The notes below the pieces were generated by a model. That model saw only the letters and a list, made by a program, of their open reading frames with translations. It was not told where the DNA came from and did no database searches. Made by a program: the position numbers and the translations under genes. A DNA stretch of 46,469 nt from Desulfarculales bacterium (GTDB taxonomy: Bacteria > Desulfobacterota > Desulfarculia > Desulfarculales > Desulfarculaceae): NCBI GenBank assembly GCA_031267815.1, contig JAIRYI010000017.1:1-46469 (forward strand), in the 5' to 3' direction. Within the stretch, counting starts at the first letter, position 1. Every line of letters starts with the position of its first letter. Below, piece after piece: positions 1 to 9,106 of the stretch.

Positions 1-1893
1 GGCAAAGCTCAAGCCTACCGCCTGAAGGACACAATTCAAAACAAGCTCACCTGTCTGCAATTCCGTCAATTCCCGCCCCTGCCTTTGCCCTGGCGGGCCG
101 GCGCCGCCGTATATTCTCCCCAACAGGCAGCGCATCCTTCCGAAGCCGCCTCCTGGCTTATCAGCAAGGCGGGCCGGACCCTCAACGCCGCCTGGGATCT
201 AGATGACGGCAATCTTTTGTTTTTTGATGAACTCGGCGATAAAGCCGGACGGGTGAAGGAGGTGGTGTCCTTTAACCGCCTGCTGATCAATTTGGGGCAT
301 TTGCACGGCTTAAAAGAAAACGCCGCCTTTGTGGTTATGGACAAGGACAAGGAAAAAGCGGAAATATCGGTGCCCCGGCCGGGCGGGGAAAATTCTCTGG
401 CCGAGGTCGGCAATCTCTACGAACCGGCTTTAATTATCAAGCCAGGGGATCAGCTGCGGCCCCTGAAACCGGAAGATTCATGGCAGGCCGGGCGGCCCGG
501 ACACAGCGCCACCTTACGTCTGGCCGGCAGGGAAGTCGCGGTCAGCCTGGATGAGACCACCCCTCTGCTCAACCATCATTCCTTTATGACCGCCTTCCGC
601 CAATTGACGGAAAACGGGGAAGAGGGGGCAAGGGAACTTATCCCTCCCTTGGCGGCGGTGCTGGTCAAAGTTGCGGATCTGGGCAACCTGCGCCAGATTG
701 CCGGCCGGCCGGGGGTTGATCATGTTTTCAGAGTGCTGGCGGAAAAAGCCCATGCTTTTAACAGCGGGCGCGACAGCGGGATAGTTTGCGCCCGCTATGC
801 CCCTGATACTGTCGCCCTGCTCCTGCCCGGCTATGACCGCGACAAGGCGCTGAACCACGCCCGCGACCTTATGGGGGAACTCGTTCCTCTTAGCGAGCGC
901 CCGCTACGGGCCGGGGTGAGCTATTATCCGTGTCTGGATTTCGCGCCCGGCCAGTTGCTGGACAACGCGGCCAAGAGCCTGACCCACGCCGAATTTATGG
1001 AACCGGGCAGCGTGGTGGCCTGTGACGCGGTCAGCCTCAATATTTATGCCGATTCTCTGTTCAGCGAAGGCCTCCTGGCGGAAGCGGCGGCGGAATATGA
1101 GCGGGCTCTGCGCCTTAACCCCGGCGAACTCAATGTGTTGAATTCCCTGGGAGTGTGCTACGCCAGGCTCAACCGCGCCGGGCAGGCCCACGCTATGTTC
1201 AGGAGGGCCCAGCAGACCGCCCCCGATGACTATATGGCCTATTATAACGAGGCCTACGATCTGATGGCCCGGGACCGGGAAGGATGGCCGGAGGCGGAAA
1301 GGCTCCTGCGTCATTGCCTGTCTCTGCAGCCGGGCCATCCGGATGTTTTATTCCAGTTAGGGCGGGTGGCCCAGAACCAGGGCCAGTTCAATCAGGCGCT
1401 GGATTATTACCAGCAGGCCCAGGCCTCGCCCCGGTGTCCCGGCGGCGTTTACCGTTATCTGGGAGAAGTCCTGTCCCTGTCCGCCAAGCTGAGAGAAGCG
1501 GAGGAGGCTTTTAAAAAAGCGGTCAAATTTAATTCCGCGGACGCAATATCACTCAATCATCTGGCCAGTCTGTACCTGCAGCGCGGCGCCAACCTGGAAA
1601 TAGCCCTTTCTCTGGCCAAACGGGCCTGGGAGCTGGATCCGGAACGCCCCCGCGTCTGGCAGGTATACGCCTATGCTCTGGACAAGCTGGGCCGGAGCGA
1701 ACAGGCCCGCGCCCTGCTGCAGCACGGCCTGCGCCGCTATCCTGACGATCCGGCCCAGAAATTACTCCTGGCGCAAATTCAGATCCGCGCGGGGCAGCTG
1801 GCCGAAGCCAGAGACAATCTGCGTCAGGTTCTGGCCTTGGAACCCAATATGAAAGAAGCCCTGGAAGCCCTGGCTTCTCTGCCCGGGGAATGA
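1..1893 (+). CDS. TPR-repeat protein with degenerate GGDEF-like domain (5' partial)
   Basis: The frame is open from base 1, so the gene begins upstream of the window; an internal TTG at 85 should not be taken as the start. The region at about nt 560-1030 has the layout of a GGDEF (diguanylate cyclase) domain, but the signature position reads RYAPD followed by TVALLLPG, so the GG(D/E)EF active site is missing and cyclase activity is unlikely. From about nt 1060 to the stop there are tandem tetratricopeptide repeats (for example AAAEYERALRLNPGELNVL and LAEARDNLRQVLALEPN), which normally bind partner proteins. No signal peptide or membrane segment is visible in the part present. I infer a cytoplasmic scaffold or signalling protein; its partner is unknown. 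Confidence 0.8.
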   Translation, partial: GKAQAYRLKDTIQNKLTCLQFRQFPPLPLPWRAGAAVYSPQQAAHPSEAASWLISKAGRTLNAAWDLDDGNLLFFDELGDKAGRVKEVVSFNRLLINLGHLHGLKENAAFVVMDKDKEKAEISVPRPGGENSLAEVGNLYEPALIIKPGDQLRPLKPEDSWQAGRPGHSATLRLAGREVAVSLDETTPLLNHHSFMTAFRQLTENGEEGARELIPPLAAVLVKVADLGNLRQIAGRPGVDHVFRVLAEKAHAFNSGRDSGIVCARYAPDTVALLLPGYDRDKALNHARDLMGELVPLSERPLRAGVSYYPCLDFAPGQLLDNAAKSLTHAEFMEPGSVVACDAVSLNIYADSLFSEGLLAEAAAEYERALRLNPGELNVLNSLGVCYARLNRAGQAHAMFRRAQQTAPDDYMAYYNEAYDLMARDREGWPEAERLLRHCLSLQPGHPDVLFQLGRVAQNQGQFNQALDYYQQAQASPRCPGGVYRYLGEVLSLSAKLREAEEAFKKAVKFNSADAISLNHLASLYLQRGANLEIALSLAKRAWELDPERPRVWQVYAYALDKLGRSEQARALLQHGLRRYPDDPAQKLLLAQIQIRAGQLAEARDNLRQVLALEPNMKEALEALASLPGE

Positions 1894-1916
1894 AGGCCCC
1901 GCGCGGAAATTAAATT

Positions 1917-1949
1917 AAAAACCGCGCTCAGCGCCGGTTGCCGGTTTTT
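1917..1949. terminator. Possible bidirectional terminator
   Basis: AAAAACCG at 1917-1924 is complementary to CGGTTTTT at 1942-1949, with a further small GC-rich hairpin (CGC-TCA-GCG) inside. The A-tract and T-tract on opposite sides would serve both the TPR gene (plus) and the tRNA-Leu transcript (minus). The stem is short, so this is tentative. Confidence 0.4.
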
Positions 1950-1960
1950 GACTGGCATGT

Positions 1961-2046
<86 letters not shown>

Positions 2047-2057
2047 CAATTGGGAGA

Positions 2058-2202
2058 CCCTGAAAAAGCCGGCTTCGATTTTTTCAGGGATGATGAAATC
2101 GCCCGGTACAGCCGATCCTTAAAAACATTTCCGGTCGGAAAAATACGCGTTTCCGCAAAAATTATATTGTAATATCATTGTGTTTAATGTTTTTCAAGGC
2201 CG
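2058..2202. repeat. MITE-like inverted-repeat element, copy 1
   Basis: A hairpin CCCTGAAAAA / TTTTTCAGGG (2058-2067 and 2080-2089) is followed by a segment bounded by near-complementary ends: CGATCCTTAAAAACATT at 2113-2129 and AATGTTTTTCAAGGCCG at 2186-2202. The whole arrangement recurs at 8185-8403 with high identity, including the sequence between the inverted ends. No coding capacity is seen, which suggests a non-autonomous element or a structured intergenic repeat. Confidence 0.7.
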
Positions 2203-2271
2203 ACTGATTATCAACAGCAATCATAACATAAGCCCAGGGCAAAGTCTAGCTGGGGGCAAAATTAAGGCGCC

Positions 2272-2313
2272 CAAAAAACAGTTAGCGTCACGGCCGGCGC
2301 CTGACGCTAACTG
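2272..2313 (-). terminator. Rho-independent terminator downstream of tamB
   Basis: CAGTTAGCGTCA (2279-2290) and TGACGCTAACTG (2302-2313) form a perfect 12-bp stem with an 11-nt GC-rich loop. Read on the minus strand the stem is followed directly by TTTTTT-GGG. It is the first such structure after the tamB stop, about 370 bases downstream, so it probably ends the tamAB transcript. Confidence 0.75.
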
Positions 2314-2681
2314 TCTATAAGAAAGGAAGAAACATGACTTAAGCTGGTTGCCTATATTAAAAAGCAATTTTAATGCCAAGTTTTCTGATCAAGGTCTATT
2401 TTAATATTTTAGAAGTTAAAACAGTATGTTGAACACTAAAAGACTGGCCGGGCAGTTGGGGCTTAAGCTGGAATCCAGTACAAATTTTTTAACCGCAAAA
2501 GAGGAGAAATCGCCTTTTTACGGCTAATTGCCTGTAAATAATAATAATTTAAGAAGAAAGAAAATTTATACCGGATAAACTCGGTTTGAGACCTGTTGCA
2601 TATTTAAATATATGGACGGCAATTGGCAACAGGTCCCGGTTTGTTGATGAGCCTGACAAGCATCTTAAAACGTATATGCTC

Positions 2682-5600
2682 CTAAGGGCTGGGGGCGGCG
2701 CCAAACACAAAATGGAAGAATATATCCACGCCGGTATCGCGCATTGTGCCTATCTGGCCCTGTAAAGTAACGCGGGGGGTTAAACGCCATTCCAGGCCCA
2801 GATTCTGAAAGTTATTTTCATCTATCCCCTGACGGTAACGCAGATAGACATTGTCCAGTAAATATTTCCCCGCCTCTATGGACGGGCCTCCTTGGGTTTC
2901 ATTATGAGTTGTGATTATATCAGGGGTAAGGGCGGAGCCGAATAAATATTCCATTTCCTGACGCCCCTGCTGACCGATCATGGCCAGGGCCAGAGCCTGA
3001 TTGGAGAGAGAATTGCTTTCCCGGCGATCAAGTTCCTGTACCGGACGGGCAAAAGCCAGCATACTTAAAATATCGGCCTGGCTCATGGGCAGATCGGAGC
3101 GCAGGCTTAACTGGGGGGAAGAGGCCGGACCGGTAATGCTTATATTAATATTCACCATGTCATAGCGGACCGAGGCGTTAATATCCAGTTCAGGCAGCAT
3201 GCTCTGCGGATCAATGAATTCTATTTTACCTCCCACCTGTTCAATCCTGGTTCCCAAAATTATAAATATGCCGCTGTCTATCCGGTAGGAACCGCTGAAC
3301 AGAGGAGAGGCATAGGCGGCTTTATTCATACTGGCGGAACCGCTGCTCCGAATCCGGCCCTGAGGAAAATTGATCTGGAAATTTTCCGCTAAAACCAAAT
3401 CGACTTCCAACTGCCAGGAGTCCAATAATTCCGGAAGAGCAAAGTCATCAGCGGAATCGCCGCCAAAATCCATGGCCGGGGGCGTCTGTTGGGAATGCAG
3501 GGTCACCACATCGTCAAGATCATTGCGGCCGGCCTGGAATATTTTACCCTGCGCGCTTTTAACCGTGACCGTACCTTTGAGTACAGGCAGGTCATAGCTG
3601 CCGCCGAGCAAAAACTCGCTGTCCAGCAAAAGAGAACCCACAGGAGACAAATCAAGATTGAAGTCCTGAGCCAGCAGGGCAAGGTTCAAGCTCTGCTCAA
3701 TCCAGGGCAGGCCGGCGCTGCCGCGCAGAGAAAGGAGGCCGGAGCCGCTGCGCAGGCTGAAATCCTCAATTACCAAATCCTGGCCCTGACAGACGAGGCG
3801 CGCGTTGAGATCATTAAAAGGGCGGTTCAGGAGGCTTGTGCTGAAATCAACCCCACTTAACTGTAAATATCCCGACGCCTGCAGGCGGCCGGAATCATCC
3901 GCTTTAATGGCGGCGTCAATATCAACGGTCCCCTGCAGCTCCCGCATATGGGGAATAAATACCTGGAGCGGCTCCAGGGATACGCCTTTCGCCCTGACGT
4001 CCATTTGCATGGCCGCGAAAGGATCAGAAAGGCCGGGATTCAAGAGCAGATTAAAGCTCATGAGGACGGCGCCGCCCATGCTGACCCTGGCTTCCACCTC
4101 CAGCCGGTCGTTTTTGGCCGTCCCCAGCAAAAGGACGCTGACGGTCTGACTGCTGTATAGCGCGCTGATATCTCCCCGGAAATCCAACAGGGGGAGGCCT
4201 GGTTTTCCGCTCAGGGATGCGGTCAAGTTTAAAAGCGGATGAGCGGGAAGAGTATCGGCGCCGCTTATTTGAACAAGCTCAAAATTTTCAATTGTCAACT
4301 TACCTTCCAGCCGGTCCCGCTGGCGGCTGAAATCAGCCTTGATATTTTGCAGGTTTTCGGTCAAATGCAGGCCGCTTAGGGCAATGTTTTCCGGACGGAG
4401 ACTAAAGGAGGCGAAGCCGTTCTGCTCCCAGAGTTGTCTCTGCGGGTTCACCAGCTGCGTGTTTTCAAGCCGCCACATATCCCATTGCTGGCTCCCCGGG
4501 GCCAGAGCGGCGCTGCCGCGCCAGCGGTTCAGGCCCGCCGCCCGCACAGCCAGTTCTCCGTTTTGGCCGCGGATATTGCCGTCAATATCGATCTGCCCGG
4601 CGCTTACCATCCCCAGACTAAGCCCCCGCAGCCGCGCCTTCCCTTCCAGCCGTTCCGTCCAGATAATGTTCAGGCTGGCGTCAAGACTGCGTAAACTTAT
4701 ATCCGGGCCGTTGATATTAATTGCCTTGGCGTTTAACTGCAGCTCCGGCCGCCGCCAATCTCCCCGCAAACGGCCGTCGCCTTTGAGGAGACCGTGACTG
4801 GGCAGGTATGGGACGTTCCGCAAATTCAGGATATTATATAAGTAGTTAATTTCACGGATATCAAAATCAAAATTCAGATCAAACTCATTTAAACTCACTT
4901 TGCCGGAAAGCGCGCCCTCGGCGCCGGGGGCGCGGAAATTTCCTCTTTTTATGTTTAATTCCCGGCCCTGCCATTCCAGCAAAGCGTCCAGAATAATTTC
5001 CGCTTCCCCGGGAAGCGCGGGACGCAAATTCAGGGATAATTCTCCTTTGCCGATATTGCCTCTGGCTTCCATCTGCCCGCTGACCGCGATTTCCCGCAGC
5101 ATGTTGTTTTCATCTCCCGGGGGCAAGGTGAAGTTGTGGATATCCAAGGTAAGGGATGATTCACGCTGGCCGAAGGGGTAACAGACAAGCCCTCGGGCGT
5201 CCAGATAGCCCTGTTCATCGCGCAAGCGCAGCCGGTTAATGTTGTATGTATTGTCCCGCCAGGCTATATCTCCCTCTATTTCCGTAAAAACTTTGCGGGC
5301 GGTTTGTATTTGGCGCAGACTGAAAACAATCTTGCCCGGTTCTCCCCGCAAGGATACATCCCCGGACATGTTGATCATGGGCAGAGACGAAAGCAGGCCC
5401 AAGCCCAGATTGCCCGGCAGAAAATTATTGGCCCGGCCTTTCAGCTCATAATTTCCGGTCTGGGGATTAAATCCGCCCTCCAAGCGCAGGGAAGCGTCAT
5501 TTTGGCGCAGGTCCAAAGCGATCAGGAAATCTTCTTGCGCCCCTGTGAAATTAAGGATCATCTCCCAGGGATGAAATTGATCTCCATTTCCCATCGGTTC

Positions 5601-6338
5601 TCCGTACAATATATCCAGCTGTAAATCGCTTTGCTCCGGATTCCGCCAGTTAATCCTGCCCCGGCAGGAAACCCGCCCCTCTTCCCGGCTGATGATTAAA
5701 GGAGAAAAGGCGGCGCTGCCGCTTTCGAGGGTGAATTCCCCTTGCGCCTTTACCGGCCCGGATCCGGCCTGGGGGCAGGAGGCGCTGCCCTCCGCCAAAC
5801 TGAGGCTGAAATGCCGATCGGTCAAATTTAAAGCGCCGCTGATGTTTACATCGGTCAGGGTTAAATTTTCCTCCGGCAGATCGCAAGCGCCCCCGGTGAC
5901 GTCAAGATCATGCACAATGAGGGCGGAAATGAACGGAGGCAAGGCGGCCGCGTCTTCCCCGTCTTCCTGCCCGCCTGTCCGGAACAGCTCCCGATTAAGA
6001 GTTGGCTCCTGTATGTCAATATAATCGAATTCAATTATGCCCCTCAAAAGAGAGATCGGCCGCAGGCCGGTGTTCAGTGAGGATATGCTCAGAAGCGTCT
6101 CGCCGTTTCTGACCAGCTTTATATCGCCGAGAGCAAATTCCCCCAGGAGATGGCCGCTGATATTTCCCACTTCAAGTTCATAACCGTAAGCGGCGGCAAG
6201 GTGATCTTTCAGAATTTGCAGCGCCTGATTGAGGACCGGCCGGTTTCCCAGCAAAGCCAGCCCCAGCATCAGCAAAAAGATCAGGCAGCCGCCCGCCGCG
6301 AGGGTGACTTTCAGAGCCGTCCGGATGATACGTTTCAT
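2682..6338 (-). CDS. tamB: Translocation and assembly module subunit TamB
   Basis: A very long (1218 aa) protein with an N-terminal signal anchor (basic MKRIIRTALK then a hydrophobic stretch to about residue 30) and a long, repetitive beta-rich body of AsmA/TamB type. The C-terminal third has the TamB (DUF490) signature, with phrases such as LPELDINASVRYDMVNI and DLPMSQADILSMLAF. TamB-family proteins span the periplasm as a hydrophobic groove from the inner membrane to TamA or another Omp85 protein, serving outer-membrane protein insertion and phospholipid transport. The start codon lies 2 bases after the tamA stop, so the pair is co-transcribed and probably translationally coupled. The length is close to E. 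coli TamB (about 1260 aa). No frameshift is seen. Confidence 0.92.
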   Translation of the reverse strand: MKRIIRTALKVTLAAGGCLIFLLMLGLALLGNRPVLNQALQILKDHLAAAYGYELEVGNISGHLLGEFALGDIKLVRNGETLLSISSLNTGLRPISLLRGIIEFDYIDIQEPTLNRELFRTGGQEDGEDAAALPPFISALIVHDLDVTGGACDLPEENLTLTDVNISGALNLTDRHFSLSLAEGSASCPQAGSGPVKAQGEFTLESGSAAFSPLIISREEGRVSCRGRINWRNPEQSDLQLDILYGEPMGNGDQFHPWEMILNFTGAQEDFLIALDLRQNDASLRLEGGFNPQTGNYELKGRANNFLPGNLGLGLLSSLPMINMSGDVSLRGEPGKIVFSLRQIQTARKVFTEIEGDIAWRDNTYNINRLRLRDEQGYLDARGLVCYPFGQRESSLTLDIHNFTLPPGDENNMLREIAVSGQMEARGNIGKGELSLNLRPALPGEAEIILDALLEWQGRELNIKRGNFRAPGAEGALSGKVSLNEFDLNFDFDIREINYLYNILNLRNVPYLPSHGLLKGDGRLRGDWRRPELQLNAKAININGPDISLRSLDASLNIIWTERLEGKARLRGLSLGMVSAGQIDIDGNIRGQNGELAVRAAGLNRWRGSAALAPGSQQWDMWRLENTQLVNPQRQLWEQNGFASFSLRPENIALSGLHLTENLQNIKADFSRQRDRLEGKLTIENFELVQISGADTLPAHPLLNLTASLSGKPGLPLLDFRGDISALYSSQTVSVLLLGTAKNDRLEVEARVSMGGAVLMSFNLLLNPGLSDPFAAMQMDVRAKGVSLEPLQVFIPHMRELQGTVDIDAAIKADDSGRLQASGYLQLSGVDFSTSLLNRPFNDLNARLVCQGQDLVIEDFSLRSGSGLLSLRGSAGLPWIEQSLNLALLAQDFNLDLSPVGSLLLDSEFLLGGSYDLPVLKGTVTVKSAQGKIFQAGRNDLDDVVTLHSQQTPPAMDFGGDSADDFALPELLDSWQLEVDLVLAENFQINFPQGRIRSSGSASMNKAAYASPLFSGSYRIDSGIFIILGTRIEQVGGKIEFIDPQSMLPELDINASVRYDMVNINISITGPASSPQLSLRSDLPMSQADILSMLAFARPVQELDRRESNSLSNQALALAMIGQQGRQEMEYLFGSALTPDIITTHNETQGGPSIEAGKYLLDNVYLRYRQGIDENNFQNLGLEWRLTPRVTLQGQIGTMRDTGVDIFFHFVFGAAPSP

Positions 6339-6340
6339 GA

Positions 6341-8164
6341 TCAGAAGGCCTGTCCTACGCTCAAGTAAAATTGGTAATCCTCATAACTGTAATAATCGGG
6401 CCGGTTGAGTATATATCCCAAATCCACCCGGATAGGTCCCAGGGGGGTGTTATAGCGCAAGCCGGCCCCCGCTGTAAATCTCAGGCCGTCGCTGTAATCG
6501 GTATAGTTCTCATAGGCATTGCCGGCATCCACAAACAACACTCCGCCCAAGTCCCCCCAGAGAGGGAAACGCAGTTCCAAAGAAGCTTCCACCATGCTTT
6601 CCCCGCCCAGAGGTTTGCCGCTGCCGTCCAGAGGTCCCAAGTTCTGGTAGCGGTAACCGCGGACGCTTTGGCTGCCTCCGGGGAAGAAACGGCTCACCAG
6701 GGGGATACGGCTGGTATTTTCCATAGGCATGATGATTCCGTATTCGGCGCGCCAGGCCAGCGACCATCTGTCCCGGATCAGAGGAATGATATGGCTGAAG
6801 GAGGCGGCCGCCTTGATAAAAGCCACGTTGGAGGCCAAGGCCTGGGAAGACGCTTCCAGTTCCAATTGAGCCAGCCAGCCCCGTCCGGGAGCCAGAGCGG
6901 AATCGCGGGTATCGTAAGCGGCGGACAAAACAAAGCTGTTAATTATATGCTGGCTCAGTTCATAGTCCGGATCAGGGACTTTTACTTCCAGATCGGTCAC
7001 CGCGGTGAGTAAAGTTTTCAGGCCCAGAATAAATTTCCAGTTATCATCGGGAGTGAGGACTATGCTGGGGCTGATAAAAAAACTGCGTTCACTGTATGAT
7101 TCATTGTCAGTTTCCCTGGCCCCGCCGTACAGGTCAAAAAGCGCGTGGCGGCTGTATAAGGGTATGCCGAGATTCCCGCTCAGCCCGAGATATAATGAAC
7201 TGTACTTGCCGGAAACAGTGATGATGTCCCCTAGGCCCAGCATATTGCGGTTTACCTGCGATACTTGCACACGAAAATTTTCTTCCGTGCCGTAGCCAAG
7301 GCCCAGAGCCAGACTATGGGGCGCCGCTTCGTACACTTCCACGGCAATGGGAACTTCATCCCCTTCTTTTTGATCATAGACAGGAGTCAGAGTCACGGAA
7401 CTGAACACGCCGCTGTTGCTTAAAACCTGCTGGCTGTCCTTGAGGCGCTCACTGGAAAAAGCCTCTCCTCTGATAAAAGTGAGGCGTTCCAGGATAAAAT
7501 TGTCTTTGACGGTGCTGTGATTGATAATTTGCGCCTGCCCGAATTTAATTTCCGGACCGGGATCAATCAGAAAACGGGGCACGGCCTCATGGGTATCACG
7601 GTAAATCAGAACCTGACTCTCCATGCGCATCAGAGGGTGGGCATGATTGGTCATATAAGTTAAGATAGCGTCTTTACTGGCGGAATAGGCTTCCATGAGC
7701 ATGGGCTGACCTGGCTCCTGGCCTATCATTTCCCACAGGACGCCGCGCCAGACTTCGTCTTCAGGCTTGGGCAGAATAAGTTCCGCCTGCCTGATATGAA
7801 ATAAATCATTTTCCCGTACTGTGACCGTGACGTCCACAAGGCGGGTTTCATGGCGGTAGCCGGGGCTCACCCTGACCCTGACATTGAAATATCCGTTCAT
7901 TTTATATAGATTGCTTATACTTTCCCGGTCCCGCTCCATGGCCAGATAGCTGAACTCCGGAGCGGGGAGGAAAGTGAAGGCGGAGGAGGGCTTGTTTTCC
8001 ATAACTTCTATTATGGAAGCAGTGTTTATGTTTTCCGCGCCTTCAATAATCACTTTACCCACCCGCCAGGGCCGTTCCTGTTCATCCTCCGCCCCGGCCC
8101 AGCCCGGTTTCCCCGGCAGCAGACAAGCCAGCAGCAAGAATATGACCCCCAACTTTATTCTCAT
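6341..8164 (-). CDS. tamA: Omp85-family outer-membrane protein TamA
   Basis: 607 aa with a cleavable signal peptide (MRIKLGVIFLLLACLLPG, cut near GWAGA). Residues from about 30 to 280 form POTRA-type repeats (WRVGKVIIEGAENI is the first). From about 290 to the end is an Omp85 / surface-antigen D15 barrel, including the conserved VRGYRYQNLGP and GPIRVDLGY strands and a terminal phenylalanine, the usual BAM recognition residue. TamA is the outer-membrane half of the TamAB module, and the adjacent tamB makes this assignment firm over BamA. AGGA about 8 bases before the ATG supports the start. The upstream gap is filled by a repeat element, so it probably has its own promoter or relies on read-through. 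Confidence 0.93.
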   Translation of the reverse strand: MRIKLGVIFLLLACLLPGKPGWAGAEDEQERPWRVGKVIIEGAENINTASIIEVMENKPSSAFTFLPAPEFSYLAMERDRESISNLYKMNGYFNVRVRVSPGYRHETRLVDVTVTVRENDLFHIRQAELILPKPEDEVWRGVLWEMIGQEPGQPMLMEAYSASKDAILTYMTNHAHPLMRMESQVLIYRDTHEAVPRFLIDPGPEIKFGQAQIINHSTVKDNFILERLTFIRGEAFSSERLKDSQQVLSNSGVFSSVTLTPVYDQKEGDEVPIAVEVYEAAPHSLALGLGYGTEENFRVQVSQVNRNMLGLGDIITVSGKYSSLYLGLSGNLGIPLYSRHALFDLYGGARETDNESYSERSFFISPSIVLTPDDNWKFILGLKTLLTAVTDLEVKVPDPDYELSQHIINSFVLSAAYDTRDSALAPGRGWLAQLELEASSQALASNVAFIKAAASFSHIIPLIRDRWSLAWRAEYGIIMPMENTSRIPLVSRFFPGGSQSVRGYRYQNLGPLDGSGKPLGGESMVEASLELRFPLWGDLGGVLFVDAGNAYENYTDYSDGLRFTAGAGLRYNTPLGPIRVDLGYILNRPDYYSYEDYQFYLSVGQAF

Positions 8165-8184
8165 GAGAAATCCTATTTTGTAGA

Positions 8185-8403
8185 CCCTGAAAAAGTTGAA
8201 GACGGCTTTTTCAGGGAAGAGCGCTTAGCTTCGGGCGCCGCTTGAAAGCGGACGCCGCAAGTAAATTGCGGCTCGCCCTCACAGCGCCCGTTCGATGAAA
8301 TCGACCGGGATAGCCGATCCTGAAAAACATTTCCGGTCGGAAAATATGCGTTTTTGCAAAAATTATATCGCAATATCATTATGTTTAATGTTTTTCAAGA
8401 TCG
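8185..8403. repeat. MITE-like inverted-repeat element, copy 2, with structured insert
   Basis: This matches the element at 2058-2202: a perfect 11-bp hairpin CCCTGAAAAAG / CTTTTTCAGGG (8185-8195 and 8206-8216), and inverted ends CGATCCTGAAAAACATT (8315-8331) and AATGTTTTTCAAGATCG (8387-8403). Between them is an extra segment of about 75 bases that can fold as a three-way junction: closing stem GGGCG/CGCCC (8233-8237, 8274-8278) with hairpins at 8238-8251 and 8254-8272. It abuts the stop codon of the methyltransferase gene and fills the gap to tamA. Confidence 0.72.
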
Positions 8404-8404
8404 A

Positions 8405-9106
8405 CTATTTTTTCTCCGCAATATGCGCCTCCGCCCAGCCCGGCGTCAGTTTATAAGATCGGGGCGCGACAAATCCTGCCTTGGTCAAGAGTTGGTGTAC
8501 GGTCTCGGTGGGGGGGAAATCCAGCATGGAATCCAACAAATAACAATAAGCGGCCAGGCGCGGGTTCAGGCGTTTTAATATTCCGGGTAGCCGGGGCTGG
8601 ACAAATTCAAGCAGCCAGCGTCTCCATCCGTGTAAATAACTGGTTTCCAACAAATAAATTCGGCCCTTACTTTTAAGCACCCGCAGGCACTGCTGAAGCG
8701 CCAATATCCGCCCGGGCATGATGCGCAGGGCAAAGCCCATGGTCACGGCGTCAAAACTGCCGTCAGGAAAAGGAAGACTGTCAGCGGAACCCTGTCTGAA
8801 TTCCAGATTGGGGCGGCCCTGGCTCCTGGAAGCGGCCACGCGCAGCATGGCCGGATTGTTATCCAGGCCAATGGTATAGGGATGAGAGGGGAGATCGGCC
8901 GCCATCCTGGCCATCTGCCCGGTGCCGGAGCCTATATCCAGAACCTTCCCTCCGGCGGGCAGATACATACACGCGGCCAGGAAGCGGCGCCATCTCTGAT
9001 CGCTGCCCCAAGTAAGCAAACGGGTCTGCTGTTCATAGCGGGGGGCGACATAGGTGAAAAAACCGGTCACTTCCTCCGCCATATGACGGTGAGAGGAGTA
9101 ATTCAT
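8405..9106 (-). CDS. UbiE/MenG-like SAM-dependent methyltransferase
   Basis: 233 aa with the class I methyltransferase fold. The SAM-binding motif I VLDIGSGTG is at residues 55-63, followed by DNNPAML (acidic loop) and SADSLPFPDGSFDAVTMGFALR (motifs II-III). The N-terminal APRYEQQTRLLTWGSDQRWRR is a variant of the UbiE/COQ5 signature, and RVLKSKGRIYLLE matches its second signature. The family C-methylates demethylmenaquinone or the ubiquinone precursor. The ATG overlaps the upstream DUF6178 stop by 4 bases (ATGA), so it belongs to the radical SAM-DUF6178 operon. That context leaves open a substrate other than menaquinone. Confidence 0.82.
   Translation of the reverse strand: MNYSSHRHMAEEVTGFFTYVAPRYEQQTRLLTWGSDQRWRRFLAACMYLPAGGKVLDIGSGTGQMARMAADLPSHPYTIGLDNNPAMLRVAASRSQGRPNLEFRQGSADSLPFPDGSFDAVTMGFALRIMPGRILALQQCLRVLKSKGRIYLLETSYLHGWRRWLLEFVQPRLPGILKRLNPRLAAYCYLLDSMLDFPPTETVHQLLTKAGFVAPRSYKLTPGWAEAHIAEKK

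Larger units (their letters stand above)
2047..2681. other. 635-base gene-free region with repeat, terminator and hairpin
   Basis: No convincing gene lies between tRNA-Leu and tamB. The span holds a copy of a small inverted-repeat element (2058-2202), a strong minus-strand terminator (2272-2313) and an imperfect hairpin (GACCTGTTGC at 2590-2599 against GCAACAGGTC at 2626-2635, AT-rich between). A 33-codon open frame at 2426-2527 has no clear ribosome-binding site and I do not call it. Base composition is clearly more AT-rich than the flanking genes. Confidence 0.7.

Noticed and set aside
2426-2527. 33-codon open frame in the gap before tamB
   Set aside because: No clear ribosome-binding site and no recognisable similarity.
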